DNA from: JAGTVG01 sp964543195
GTDB taxonomy: Bacteria; Bacteroidota; Bacteroidia; Cytophagales; Cyclobacteriaceae
Direction: 5' to 3'
DNA: 64,000 nucleotides
Assembly: GCA_964543195.1 (NCBI GenBank)
Contig: CAZIXF010000027.1
Location: 5,236 to 69,235, forward strand
Position numbers and translations under genes: made by a program. The notes under the pieces are model-generated. The model saw only the letters and a program-made list of their open reading frames with translations, did not search any database and was not told the DNA's origin. The first letter of the stretch is position 1; each line of letters starts with the position of its first letter. Shown in pieces: positions 36,379 to 45,363 of the stretch.

Positions 36379-37089
36379 TTATATATTGATATACATGGTT
36401 GTGATAAACAAAAGCATATCGAATGCACTTCCACTGTTTATTCCCGTTATCCGGTATTGCATGTGGGCTTCGAATTTTGTGGTGGGTGATACAAACCATC
36501 CCAATCCGCCTGTGGTCCGGTTTTCACCGAAATTATTCACTGACTTACCAAATGACCATAATATTTCCTCAGAGGCAATCAGGTATAATTCCCTGGGATC
36601 GAGGGATTCTCCCATCAATGGCCAATCGACAGACAAGCGGTAACGCCACCGGTGTACGAATACGGTTGAACGCCACCGTTGTTCGAATCTTATTCGGTTA
36701 CCAAGTCTGTAAGGACCAAGACGGGTTATAAATGCCGTTTGCTCCATCAACCTGTGTTCGTATCCATTTACTTCTTCAAAAGGATCAACAACCCGGTACA
36801 TATAACCAATACTCAGTGAGGTTCTGTTTAAAAAACGATAAGTACCAAAACCTCTGATCTCAAGATTGTTCAACTGGTAATTTCCTACGGTACCTTCCGG
36901 TCCCGGCCTGGCAAAAGTACTGAAGGAAACCAGTTTACCATTCACCTGCCACCGGTCATTTAAGCGGTAAGTAGTTGAAAATTCAGGCTGCCAGTTAATA
37001 AAAATTCCCTCCTGAGCCCGGACGTTTCCGCAAAGGGATATAATGGTCAGTATAATGAAAAGTGATATTTTAATAAAGAATGTTGTCAA
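36379..37089 (-). CDS. DUF2490 family outer-membrane beta-barrel protein
   Basis: A 236-residue protein with a signal peptide (1-25, ending VRAQ). A run of amphipathic beta strands rich in Tyr, Arg and Trp follows, with the DUF2490 pattern: NWQPEFSTTYRLNDRW, EHRLMEQTAF, GNRIRFEQRW, RWRYRLSVDWPL and a C-terminal QYRITG...NI ending. The signature -RFEQRW- and -RYRL- repeats suggest a small monomeric barrel. Function unknown. Its 5' end overlaps the 3' end of the preceding gene by 20 bases, so the two are a transcriptional unit. Confidence 0.85.
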   Translation of the reverse strand: MTTFFIKISLFIILTIISLCGNVRAQEGIFINWQPEFSTTYRLNDRWQVNGKLVSFSTFARPGPEGTVGNYQLNNLEIRGFGTYRFLNRTSLSIGYMYRVVDPFEEVNGYEHRLMEQTAFITRLGPYRLGNRIRFEQRWRSTVFVHRWRYRLSVDWPLMGESLDPRELYLIASEEILWSFGKSVNNFGENRTTGGLGWFVSPTTKFEAHMQYRITGINSGSAFDMLLFITTMYINI

Positions 37090-37681
37090 CCTGCCGATCG
37101 ATTATAGTTCGTTTTTGTAATAATTTTCCATTTTCTCCGAATAATAATTCGTGGCTGACAAGATCATTTTCCTGAAGGCCATCCAACTCTAATTCATACC
37201 GGATAAGCATATTTCTTTCATCTGATCTTAACGCTCTGGTGAGTATTTCCTTATCACTAAGCCGGGTATCCAAACCGGAATATTGTTTTTGTATACGTCT
37301 TAGCCTTAATTTTTTATAGTTTTCCCGGAGATGATCATAAATAGCTGATCGTGTATGCTCCGGCATCCTCTTCATGTCGAAAAGAAACTCCACATCTTCC
37401 AGTTTTCCATCTCCGGTAAATTCCACGCTGAATCTTTTTTTATTCAATTTGAATTTACATTCAAAGCCTTTTGTCTCCAGGTTGGTCTCACTGTAAAACC
37501 GTATTTTCCTTGCTTTTTTCAATACAGAATCAAGAAGGGTCAGGGCTTTTTCCGGAAAGTCTTCCTTGTTGATCCTGTTTTCTTTTTCATATTTAATTTT
37601 CTGTGGAAAAGCCGGTATATGCGAAATAAATAATATTAACGCGATTAATACAAAAACCATTTTCCATCCATCTATTTTCAT
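37070..37681 (-). CDS. Exported protein of unknown function paired with DUF2490
   Basis: A 203-residue protein with an N-terminal signal or anchor (residues 8-27). It has no recognised domain. The middle (KGFECKFKLNKKRFSVEFTGDGKLEDVEF) reads like PepSY-like exported domains that alternate strands with a long basic helix; helix residues 117-165 are rich in Arg, Lys and Leu. It is strongly basic in the second half and has one cysteine. It overlaps DUF2490 by 20 bases, suggesting a shared envelope role. Function not known. Confidence 0.7.
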   Translation of the reverse strand: MKIDGWKMVFVLIALILFISHIPAFPQKIKYEKENRINKEDFPEKALTLLDSVLKKARKIRFYSETNLETKGFECKFKLNKKRFSVEFTGDGKLEDVEFLFDMKRMPEHTRSAIYDHLRENYKKLRLRRIQKQYSGLDTRLSDKEILTRALRSDERNMLIRYELELDGLQENDLVSHELLFGENGKLLQKRTIIDRQVDNILY

Positions 37682-37773
37682 ATTATTCTCAGCTTAAAAA
37701 AAATATATAGAATAAATTCATAATGCCCAACTTATATATTAATACCTTGGAATAATAGAATTTATAAAAGCTT

Positions 37774-38034
37774 TTATTTAAACAATTCATCGCTATTTGT
37801 ATCTTCCATACTGAATTTCATTGCCATTCCGTTATCGATAATCACTACCGGGGCATTTTCACACTGATCGAGGCATTTTGTTTTTATGATTAATATATCT
37901 CCTTTCAAGAGCCTCCCTTTCAATGTTGACTTCAGATTTTTAAAAATTTTTTTTGCTCCCCGTTTTTTACAATCTTTTCCTGAACAAACACAGATCAGTT
38001 TCTCATAATATCTATTTGATTTTTTGATTCCCAT
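37774..38034 (-). CDS. Thioredoxin-like [2Fe-2S] ferredoxin domain protein
   Basis: An 86-residue cytosolic protein with the spacing of thioredoxin-fold ferredoxins: CSGKDC near residues 17-22 (after CVC) and CLDQCENAPVVIID near 53-57. Four cysteines (C-x4-C and C-x3-C) would hold a [2Fe-2S] cluster as in the NuoE/HoxE family. It stands alone rather than fused to a larger enzyme. It is 49 bases downstream of the DUF819 gene on the same strand. Electron partner unknown. Confidence 0.85.
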   Translation of the reverse strand: MGIKKSNRYYEKLICVCSGKDCKKRGAKKIFKNLKSTLKGRLLKGDILIIKTKCLDQCENAPVVIIDNGMAMKFSMEDTNSDELFK

Positions 38035-38083
38035 CAGATTTTATAATAAAAAGATTACCACCAACAATTGATAATCAGCGGAA

Positions 38084-39316
38084 TCAGGGTGCCACCATCT
38101 GCATGAGGATTCCACAAATCCAGGCACCATAAGTCCCTAATGCATATCCAAGTACGGCAAGCAACACTCCTACCGGCGCAAGCGAAGGATGAAAGGCAGC
38201 CGCTACCACCGGCGCAGATGCCGCTCCTCCAATATTCGCTTTGCTTCCCACCGCCAGAAAGAAATAGGGAGCCTTGATGGCCTTGCCCACAATCAGCAAC
38301 AGGATCACATGAATGGCCATCCATATTCCCCCTACCATGAACAATCCCGGGTTATCCAGGATTTTCAGGATATTCATCTTCATGCCGATCGTAGCTACCA
38401 GGAAATATATAAAAACGCTTCCGATCTTGGATGCACCGGCACCTTCATAATTCCTGAGTTTGGTAAATGATATGATTATTCCAAAGGTCGTGGCCAGCAC
38501 AATCAACCAGAAAAAGTCCGAACTAAGGCTTAAACGATCAAGTTGCGGAAAATTTTCGGCAAAAAACGGCGCGATGCGATCAGACAGAAAATGGGCAACC
38601 GCCGTGAAACCGAATGCTATGGCCAGTATCACCATGAAATCGGCCAGTTCGGCGATCCTGGCTATGCTCAGTGAAAAATCATGCATTTTTTTCTTCAACA
38701 CCTTAACAGCCGCGGAATCAGCCTTAAAAAACCGGTCCAGTTTATCGTTCCGTCCCACACCCAGAAGCAAAAAGGCCATCCATATCTCAGCCACGATCAC
38801 ATCCACGGTAATCATTATCGAATAGAGGCTATCGGTGGGCTTAAAGATCTCATACATGGCAGCCTGATTGGCTCCACCCCCTATCCAGCTTCCGGCAATG
38901 GTGGTCATTCCCCGCCAAACGGCCTCCGGCCCGGCTCCTCCTACGATCTCGGGGGAAAACGTGGATACAATTAAAATGGAAAGCGGCCCACCGATCACGA
39001 TCCCGATAGCAGCCGTAAAAAACATGACCAGTGCCTTCGGCCCCAGTTTCAGGATCTCTTTCAGATCGATACTCAGGGTCAACAAGATCAGGCTTGCCGG
39101 CAACATATACCTTGAAGCTACAAAATATAATCTGGAGGCATCCGGGTCAACCACATGAAAGGTGGTTAATAAGGAGGGGATAAAATAGCACAGCAACAGC
39201 ATGGGTATCACTTTGTAAAACTTTTTAAAGGCAGGCCGGTCACTGGTCGAAGTTTTAAAAATCAGCCCAAGAATAATCATTATCAAGCCAAGAATAATAG
39301 CATCATTTTTTATCAT
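38084..39316 (-). CDS. DUF819 family membrane protein
   Basis: A 410-residue integral membrane protein with about eleven helices and the DUF819 (YjcL-like) pattern: YFIPSLLTTF near helix 2, GPKALVMFFTAAIGIVIGGPL, WRGMTTIAGSWIGGGANQAAM and SKANIGGAASAPVVAAAFHP. Glycine-rich GSWIGGGANQ and the late ANIGGAASAP are inverted-repeat-like signatures of a transporter fold. Substrate unknown; family members are sometimes described as putative transporters of small molecules. It starts four bases after the Nudix gene stop, so the two are co-transcribed. Confidence 0.9.
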   Translation of the reverse strand: MIKNDAIILGLIMIILGLIFKTSTSDRPAFKKFYKVIPMLLLCYFIPSLLTTFHVVDPDASRLYFVASRYMLPASLILLTLSIDLKEILKLGPKALVMFFTAAIGIVIGGPLSILIVSTFSPEIVGGAGPEAVWRGMTTIAGSWIGGGANQAAMYEIFKPTDSLYSIMITVDVIVAEIWMAFLLLGVGRNDKLDRFFKADSAAVKVLKKKMHDFSLSIARIAELADFMVILAIAFGFTAVAHFLSDRIAPFFAENFPQLDRLSLSSDFFWLIVLATTFGIIISFTKLRNYEGAGASKIGSVFIYFLVATIGMKMNILKILDNPGLFMVGGIWMAIHVILLLIVGKAIKAPYFFLAVGSKANIGGAASAPVVAAAFHPSLAPVGVLLAVLGYALGTYGAWICGILMQMVAP

Positions 39317-39320
39317 AGGT

Positions 39321-39974
39321 TCAATGTTTCTGGTATATCTCTCTTATTATTTCAACAAATTCACTGAGAATCATCGCAGTAGCGCCCCATACCACATAAT
39401 TATTTATATCAAAATAAGGCGTGCGAATAAGATATTTTCCCCGGATTAAAAGTTCCTTTTCCTTTATGATATCTTTTTCCATTAACCGATCCAGCCGGCA
39501 TTCTATTATTTCGCTTACCTCTTTGGGATCCCTTTTGAATTGTGGGGATGATGATAAAAAGCCTAAAATGGGTTTTACATTAAAATTACTTGCCTGAACA
39601 TATAGTTCACTCAAAGGTCCGATCACCTCCACCCGGGCCGCCTCAATCCCAATCTCTTCTTCTGTTTCCCGCAAGGCTGTAGCGATCCGGTTTTTATCTG
39701 CTTTTTCGGTCTTCCCTCCCGGTAATCCTATTTGTCCGCTATGCACGCCTCCATACTGCGCCCGTTTGATCAAAGGAAAAAACAGTTCATCATTTTTATT
39801 ATAAAGCATGATCAGCACACTGCTTTCCACGGGTTCCTGTCCGAAATTAAAATTAAAATCCGTATCACCCCTGTGGGAAGCTGTCATGAGCTTCTGGGCC
39901 ATTTCACCGGGGAGTGGCTGTTCCAATCTTTTTTTCAGGCGATCGATAATTTCTCCAAACGTTCTGTCAGACAT
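39321..39974 (-). CDS. Nudix hydrolase, probable CoA pyrophosphatase
   Basis: The 217-residue protein has a Nudix box GGKTEKADKNRIATALRE followed by TEEEIGI (about residues 92-116) with the metal-binding EExxE glutamates. Just before it lies the CoA-diphosphatase signature FFPLIKRAQYGGVHSGQIGL, here with IKRAxxGGxHSG. This points to hydrolysis of CoA or oxidised CoA into 4'-phosphopantetheine and adenosine 3',5'-bisphosphate (NudL-like, cytosolic). It is the first gene of a three-gene operon with DUF819 and the ferredoxin-like protein. A TATATTTG box overlaps its upstream edge (39986-39979). Confidence 0.9.
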   Translation of the reverse strand: MSDRTFGEIIDRLKKRLEQPLPGEMAQKLMTASHRGDTDFNFNFGQEPVESSVLIMLYNKNDELFFPLIKRAQYGGVHSGQIGLPGGKTEKADKNRIATALRETEEEIGIEAARVEVIGPLSELYVQASNFNVKPILGFLSSSPQFKRDPKEVSEIIECRLDRLMEKDIIKEKELLIRGKYLIRTPYFDINNYVVWGATAMILSEFVEIIREIYQKH

Positions 39975-40081
39975 GCTGCAAATATATACGATATTGGTTT
40001 TTTTAAAGAATATCCTGCCAACAGAGGAGAATAAAATACATATAGAGATCCCTTTGTTCGTGGGGTTATAGAGAACCTCAG

Positions 40082-40113
40082 TTTGTTTAATTAAAATTAT
40101 TCAATTAATTTTC
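40082..40113 (+). promoter_or_regulatory. Likely promoter of the unknown membrane protein gene
   Basis: TTTG (40082-40085), 20 bases, then TAATTTTC (40106-40113), one mismatch from TAnnTTTG. The ATG is 20 bases further on. Confidence 0.45.
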
Positions 40114-40133
40114 AATCACTATTTTTATGTAGT

Positions 40134-40982
40134 ATGACAATAAATTCCAGAAAAGTATTAAATATTTACCGTTCGCTCGACAGGGAGCAGATCCAGTTTG
40201 TAGTCGATAAAAAGATCGAGGGTACGCACACGCTGAACGAGTGGCTGAAAAAACTTCATAAAATTGCCATCATGGACACCCTGGGCGACGACAGCCGGGT
40301 CAAATCAGGCAATCTCTCGCTCATATTTGGAATATTTACAGCATTTACGACAATTCTGACTATCTCAAAACCGGTTTTATTCTTTTTTCCGATCGGTTTT
40401 TTTCTGCTGTTCTCCTATTTTTTTGTTACCTATATTACCCTGAACAAACTTGATATCGGAAATCATCTGCGCCTTTTCATCATGCCACTTCTTGAACACC
40501 TGGATGATCAGAACATCGTGGAGGGACCTGTTACCCTTCGTATGGATTTTTCAAAGCCCACTGCCAAGGAAAACCTGGTCCAGACTATTGAGGATGAAAA
40601 AGAAAAGCACCGGAGATTATTCCGGTTTCACTGGATGGATGGAGATATGAATTTTTCAGACGGCGTAAAAATTACCTGGGAAATTAAAGATGAAGTTTAC
40701 CAGGAAGAAAGAAGCATTCAGGACAAAGCCTCTAACCTCGATCTAACAAGCAAATACCGGCTTACCCATTACCTGAAAATGAAATTCTTTGCCCCCACCG
40801 AATCGTTCGAGTCCCTGGAAAAAGAACCACGAACCAGTGAAAACGGGAAATATTTCATATTCGATCTGGCACAGCAAGATACCTCTGACAGTATGGAGGA
40901 AGGAATGACGCCCGCAAAGTTTATCGAGATCCTTGAAAAAGGCTACCGGAAGATTAAAAAGAAAAACGAAGTCAATATCTGA
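40134..40982 (+). CDS. Unknown two-helix membrane protein
   Basis: A 282-residue protein that I do not recognise. Residues 1-60 are soluble and helical (QFVVDKKIEGTHTLNEWLKK), two adjacent membrane helices lie at about 63-82 and 84-103 (ILTISKPVLFFFPIGFFLL), and the remaining 175 residues are a charged cytosolic domain with alternating strands (TLRMDFSKPTAKENLV, WEIKDEVYQEERS, YLKMKFFAPTESF). No catalytic motif is evident. The last helix is very basic (GYRKIKKKN). It is a single gene with its own promoter, in opposite orientation to both flanking operons. The 3' flank carries a short tandem repeat. Confidence 0.75.
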   Translation: MTINSRKVLNIYRSLDREQIQFVVDKKIEGTHTLNEWLKKLHKIAIMDTLGDDSRVKSGNLSLIFGIFTAFTTILTISKPVLFFFPIGFFLLFSYFFVTYITLNKLDIGNHLRLFIMPLLEHLDDQNIVEGPVTLRMDFSKPTAKENLVQTIEDEKEKHRRLFRFHWMDGDMNFSDGVKITWEIKDEVYQEERSIQDKASNLDLTSKYRLTHYLKMKFFAPTESFESLEKEPRTSENGKYFIFDLAQQDTSDSMEEGMTPAKFIEILEKGYRKIKKKNEVNI

Positions 40983-40989
40983 ACCTTTA

Positions 40990-41038
40990 CTGCCTTAGGG
41001 ATTTGACTTTCTGCCTTAGGGATTTGACTTTCTGCCTT
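40990..41038. repeat. 21-base tandem repeat
   Basis: The unit ctgccttagggatttgactt plus t occurs perfectly at 40990-41010 and 41011-41031, followed by the first seven bases of a third unit (41032-41038). It starts eight bases after the stop of the unknown membrane protein gene. Confidence 0.9.
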
Positions 41039-41054
41039 CAGGAGGATCTTCATA

Positions 41055-41129
41055 CAGTTATTCCGGATACCCCGCATATTATTCAGTTATTACATTATTC
41101 AGTTATTTCGGATACTCCGTTCATTATTC
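41055..41129. repeat. Imperfect duplication of the galK 3' end
   Basis: 41055-41084 (cagttattccggatacc...) repeats 41100-41129 (cagttatttcggatact...), 45 bases apart, with about 25 of 30 bases identical. The second copy is the last codons of galK on the minus strand; the first lies just beyond its stop codon. A third short cagttatt sits at 41084. Confidence 0.7.
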
Positions 41130-42249
41130 CGGTTTTATAAAAAAGAGGCAGGTGCCCAAATTCCTTTTTAAATTCATTGCCAATTTTTTCCTCAAGTTCC
41201 GGAATTGACTTTTGTTCTACGATATTGATCGTACATCCTCCGAATCCTCCACCCATCATCCGGGCACCCAGTACAGATGAAAGATCCATCGTCTGATCAA
41301 CCAGAAAATCAAGCTCTTTACAACTGACTTCATAATCGACTTTTAATCCCTCATGAGTTTGATACATCTTTTGTCCGAACTCTTCCAGTTTTCCTTCATT
41401 AAGAAACCCACAGGCCTCCGATACCCTCCGGTTTTCATTGATCACATAATCGCAACGTTTATAGATGTCCCGGCTTATTTTATTCCGTACTTCATCCAGC
41501 ATTTCCGGGGTTGCATCTCTCAGGGTCCTTACTTCGGGATGTTTTTCCGAAATACTGGCCACGCCCTGTTCACATTCGGTCCTTCGGGTGTTATATTCCG
41601 AGGTCGCCAACGAGTGTTTTACCCGTGTGTCTATAAGTAATATACCGTGATCCTCCAGTTTCAAGGGATAATATTCATGTACGAGAGAACGGCAATCAAG
41701 CCTGAACACATGATCCTGTTTCCCGAAAACGGAGGCAAACTGATCCATAATTCCGCAATTCACCCCGACAAATTCATTTTCAGCTTTCTGCGAGAGTTTA
41801 ACCAGATCGATCTTTTTTTCACCCAATGCAAAAATTTCATTTAGGGCAGTGGCAAGCCCGCATTCAATGGCCGCAGATGAAGATAATCCGGCGCCTATCG
41901 GGATATCACTTATAAACACACAGTCGAAACCACCCGGTTTATGTCCCCGTTTCTGAAGCTGGTCAACCACTCCCATCAGGTAATTCGGCCAGCCCATGGG
42001 GGAATATTCGAGATAATCGATCTTAACCTCGAATTTTTCGTTCATATCCAGGGCATAAAAGCGGCATAGATCACTTTGATTTTTATCAACGGCAAAAAGT
42101 ACATTTTTATCTATAGAAGCGGGCAATACAAATCCATCATTATAATCGGTGTGTTCTCCGATTAAATTGATTCTTCCGGGTGCCCTGAAGATGCGGGGGG
42201 TTCCCCCGAACAATTCATTGAACTTCTTCTTTATTTCTAAAAAATCCAT
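41095..42249 (-). CDS. galK: Galactokinase
   Basis: The enzyme phosphorylates galactose to galactose 1-phosphate, the first cytosolic step of the Leloir pathway. GHMP-kinase motifs are clear: GRINLIGEHTDYNDGFVLP near residue 23, IPIGAGLSSSAAIECGLA near 115 and GARMMGGGFGGCTINIV near the C-terminus. I chose the ATG at 42249 (MDFLEIKKKFNELFG), four bases after the symporter stop, because it matches the length of other galactokinases. An upstream ATG at 42282 would add eleven unrelated residues and overlap the symporter gene. 384 residues. The galactose-specific signature GRxNLIGEHTDY supports the specificity. Confidence 0.96.
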   Translation of the reverse strand: MDFLEIKKKFNELFGGTPRIFRAPGRINLIGEHTDYNDGFVLPASIDKNVLFAVDKNQSDLCRFYALDMNEKFEVKIDYLEYSPMGWPNYLMGVVDQLQKRGHKPGGFDCVFISDIPIGAGLSSSAAIECGLATALNEIFALGEKKIDLVKLSQKAENEFVGVNCGIMDQFASVFGKQDHVFRLDCRSLVHEYYPLKLEDHGILLIDTRVKHSLATSEYNTRRTECEQGVASISEKHPEVRTLRDATPEMLDEVRNKISRDIYKRCDYVINENRRVSEACGFLNEGKLEEFGQKMYQTHEGLKVDYEVSCKELDFLVDQTMDLSSVLGARMMGGGFGGCTINIVEQKSIPELEEKIGNEFKKEFGHLPLFYKTGIMNGVSEITE

Positions 42250-42253
42250 TGAT

Positions 42254-44098
42254 CTACCAGAATAAGAAATACAACATGGCAATTATGATTACGATGCCCA
42301 GTGCACCGAGATTGAATACGGTTGATGTCTCGAACAGTTTCGGATCCACTTTATAGGCCTTTCGATGAACCTTTTTCAATTTCACGTTAAAGATCAGGAT
42401 CAAACCCAGAAAGATGAACAGGGTAGCCAGCATGAATATCGATTCAATGCCAAGGTAATCAAGCGGTTCGAAAAGAAGAATTCCGATAACAATAAATACA
42501 AGTCCAAGAATTACAAAGAACCAACCCAGGGCGACCCATCGTTTCAACCTCGGAGTAAGTTCGACGGCCTGATCCACCTTTCCTTTCATATCGACCATAC
42601 TGAAAATTGTGGCTACCAGACTCAATACGATAAACACGTATCCCATTCTAAGGATGAAGGGCATTTCGGGGAAAATCGCTTTGATCGCAATTCCTGCCGG
42701 AATGGTAATAATGGCAGTCCACAAAGCGGCATTGGGGGTAGCTTGTTTCCAGAACAGACCCATACAGAATACCACTACCACACCCGGATAGATATAGCCT
42801 GTATATTCCTGAATATACTGAAATGCCTGATCCAATCCGCCAAGGAGGGGTCTTGCCATGATCACCGCGATGACAAGTGCAATAAAGGCAGTAAGCCTAC
42901 CTACAAAGACCAATTGTTTTTCTGTCGCCTCCTTATTAAAATGCGCCTTATAAACATCCATGGTGAAGATCGTGGAGGTACTGTTTATCATGGAAGCAAG
43001 AGAGGATACGATGGCGGCCACCAGCGCTGCAAAGGCAAGACCGCGGATCCCTACCGGGACAAAATTTTTGAGCAACCATGGATAGGCTTCATCGGCCCTG
43101 GCCACCGTACCGACCATATTGACCGATTCGGCCAGTTCCGGATCATTGAACAATACGAATGCGGAAATTCCGGGAATGATCACCAGCAGAGGGATAAGTA
43201 TTTTCAGGTATCCACCAAAGATCAGGCCTCTTTTGGCATGGGAAAGATCCTTGGCAGCAAGACCCTTTTGTATAATATACTGGTTGAAACCCCAGTAACC
43301 CAGATTGGTTAACCACATGGCTCCGAAAATAACAGCCAGACCGGGAAGGTCTTCAAACGCCCTGTACACTCCACCCTGGCCATCCGGTATCAGGTAATTT
43401 CTGGGTATGATCATCTGAAAATGTTCAGGGGCCTTTTCGAAAATTACGGCAAATCCCTTCAGTATTCCCTCTCCACCCGAAACCGCATTTAATGCTAGAA
43501 AGGTGGTGACAAGGCCTCCACCGATCAGAAAAACCACTTGAACCACATCAGTCCAGGCCACGGCCTTTAATCCTCCGTAGATAGAATACAACCCCGAGAA
43601 AAAGGCCAGACCGATAATTCCCCACCAAAGTGGGACCCCCATAATTTCCCTCAATGCCAGGGCACCCAGCCAGCTGACGGAGGTGAGGTTAACGAAAACA
43701 TAGACCAGCAGCCAGAATACGGCAAAAGCGGTGCTTACACCCTGATTATACCGGTCTTTAAGGAACTGGGGCATGGTGTATATTTTCTTATCAAGAAATA
43801 CCGGCAGAAAATATTTTCCAACGATAATAAGCGCTACAGCAGCTATCCATTCGTACGCGGCTATTCCAAGGCCAATGCGATACCCCGAGCCCGACATGGC
43901 AATAAAGTGTTCGGCTGAAATATTGGCCGCGATGAGCGAAGCCCCGATCGCCCACCAGGTCAGAGACCGGTTAGCCAGGAAATAATCCTGGGAAGTTTTC
44001 TCTTCTCCTTTTTTGGTCCTGGAAATCCACAATCCCAACGTGACGATAAAGATTACATACAGAAAAAATACAATATAATCGAGCGTGGAAAAACTCAT
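42254..44098 (-). CDS. Sodium:solute symporter, probable sugar (galactose) transporter
   Basis: A 614-residue SSS-family carrier with about fourteen helices. Family marks are ANISAEHFIAMSGSGYRIGLGIA in helix 2 (as in Vibrio SglT), GGLKAVAWTDVVQ in the middle and FAALVAAIVSSLASMINSTSTIF carrying the Na+-site serines. The QFLKDRYNQG segment also fits. Its position directly before galK indicates galactose as cargo (inference from context). An extended C-terminal part with three further helices follows the core. Its 5' flank of 240 bases is divergent with the aldo/keto reductase gene. Confidence 0.94.
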   Translation of the reverse strand: MSFSTLDYIVFFLYVIFIVTLGLWISRTKKGEEKTSQDYFLANRSLTWWAIGASLIAANISAEHFIAMSGSGYRIGLGIAAYEWIAAVALIIVGKYFLPVFLDKKIYTMPQFLKDRYNQGVSTAFAVFWLLVYVFVNLTSVSWLGALALREIMGVPLWWGIIGLAFFSGLYSIYGGLKAVAWTDVVQVVFLIGGGLVTTFLALNAVSGGEGILKGFAVIFEKAPEHFQMIIPRNYLIPDGQGGVYRAFEDLPGLAVIFGAMWLTNLGYWGFNQYIIQKGLAAKDLSHAKRGLIFGGYLKILIPLLVIIPGISAFVLFNDPELAESVNMVGTVARADEAYPWLLKNFVPVGIRGLAFAALVAAIVSSLASMINSTSTIFTMDVYKAHFNKEATEKQLVFVGRLTAFIALVIAVIMARPLLGGLDQAFQYIQEYTGYIYPGVVVVFCMGLFWKQATPNAALWTAIITIPAGIAIKAIFPEMPFILRMGYVFIVLSLVATIFSMVDMKGKVDQAVELTPRLKRWVALGWFFVILGLVFIVIGILLFEPLDYLGIESIFMLATLFIFLGLILIFNVKLKKVHRKAYKVDPKLFETSTVFNLGALGIVIIIAMLYFLFW

Positions 44099-44135
44099 AT
44101 TCCTTTATTTAATTATGATTTATGATAAGAGAACC

Positions 44136-44143
44136 CAAAATTA
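44136..44143 (-). promoter_or_regulatory. Possible -7 box for the symporter-galK operon
   Basis: The minus strand reads TAATTTTG, an exact TAnnTTTG, 38 bases before the symporter ATG at 44098. No TTG stands at the right distance upstream. Confidence 0.35.
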
Positions 44144-44339
44144 AAAAAAATCACTTATTATACTATCTGGATTTTGTTTGCTTATACAAAATAATTTCAG
44201 AATATAATTTTGGTTTCAATTATACGTAATATAAATGAATCAAATTGTCGATTAATGCGGAAAAATAGAAAGGGGTTATTGTTTTCCATAGAAAATTAAT
44301 AATTTTAGGTAAGGCGAAAAAAGACTAACCGTTCGGGAC

Positions 44340-45320
44340 ATGAAAAAATTCCCCATATCAAGAAGAAAATTCATAGAAAAATCCTCCATGGCAGCCGCTG
44401 CTTTTACAGGAGGTGTTTTTATTTCTTCCTGTGATTCCAGGAATAAATCCTCAGAGGCTGCGTTCCCTGTACGGACCCTGGGCAAAACAGGTGAAAAAAT
44501 AACCATTTTAGGTTATGGTGGTGGGTCCCAGTTTATGAGAATGCCGGATGGTGAGTGGGAGCCTCATTTACAATACGCACTTGACGCGGGTATTAACTAT
44601 TTCGATACGGCATCCAGTTATGGTGCAGATTCGGATAAACCCAGCGAATCCCGTTATGGTGAAATATTGCCAAAATACAGAAAAAAGATCATCCTGCTTA
44701 CCAAGATACATGAACGGGACCCTGACAAGGCAAAAAAAGAATTTGAAGGCAGTCTGAAGAGATTGAACACTGATTATGTGGATATTTTATTGATCCATGC
44801 CATCAAACCCGAAGATCAGGTAAAAGATATTGAAAAGGGTGCTTATCAGGTGCTACAGGATTTCAGGGATCAGAAGATGGTCAGGTACATAGGGTTTTCC
44901 AGCATGGATAGCGCTGAGCGATCCAGTGAACTTATTCAACGATTGGATTTTGATGTAACCATGCTGGCCATGAATCCCACGAAATATGAAAATTTCGTTG
45001 ACATAACCCTTCCGGTTGCCCGTGAAAATAATCTGGGTATAATTGCCATGAAGGTTATGCGCGATATAGTGAATGAGTATGCAAAACCAAAGGAGCTGAT
45101 AGAATATGCATGGGATCTTGAAGGCGTAAATTGTGCATTGATCAGCCATATGGGAATGGATCCTTTAAAGGAAAATTTAAATCTGGCACTGGATTATGAA
45201 AAATCGTCATCCGGGCAGGCAGTTAACCACCGGGATCTTGAAAGAAGACTGAGTCACCTTGCAGGTCCTGAGCATCTGGTCTATGCCAGACCGGGATATA
45301 CGGATGGTGTTTATGTTTAA
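44340..45320 (+). CDS. Tat-exported aldo/keto reductase
   Basis: A 326-residue NADPH-dependent oxidoreductase fold. The signal has twin arginines (ISRRKFIEKSS, R8/R9) and a hydrophobic segment ending FISSC at C31, so export by Tat as a folded, possibly lipid-anchored enzyme is likely. The catalytic tetrad is present: D89 and Y94 (DTASSYG), K122 (LTKIHERD) and H153 (LLIHAI). It lacks the C-terminal ferredoxin domain found in some exported relatives. Substrate unknown. It is divergent from the symporter-galK operon, so a link to sugar oxidation is possible. Confidence 0.93.
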   Translation: MKKFPISRRKFIEKSSMAAAAFTGGVFISSCDSRNKSSEAAFPVRTLGKTGEKITILGYGGGSQFMRMPDGEWEPHLQYALDAGINYFDTASSYGADSDKPSESRYGEILPKYRKKIILLTKIHERDPDKAKKEFEGSLKRLNTDYVDILLIHAIKPEDQVKDIEKGAYQVLQDFRDQKMVRYIGFSSMDSAERSSELIQRLDFDVTMLAMNPTKYENFVDITLPVARENNLGIIAMKVMRDIVNEYAKPKELIEYAWDLEGVNCALISHMGMDPLKENLNLALDYEKSSSGQAVNHRDLERRLSHLAGPEHLVYARPGYTDGVYV

Positions 45321-45363
45321 TAAAAAAATAAGAGAATAAATTCGGTTAAACAGGTCAATTAGG

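Noticed and set aside
42365..43312. A 315-residue plus-strand ORF antisense to the Na+/sugar symporter.
   Set aside because: His/Lys/Asp-rich shadow frame with no recognised pattern; the symporter gene is complete.
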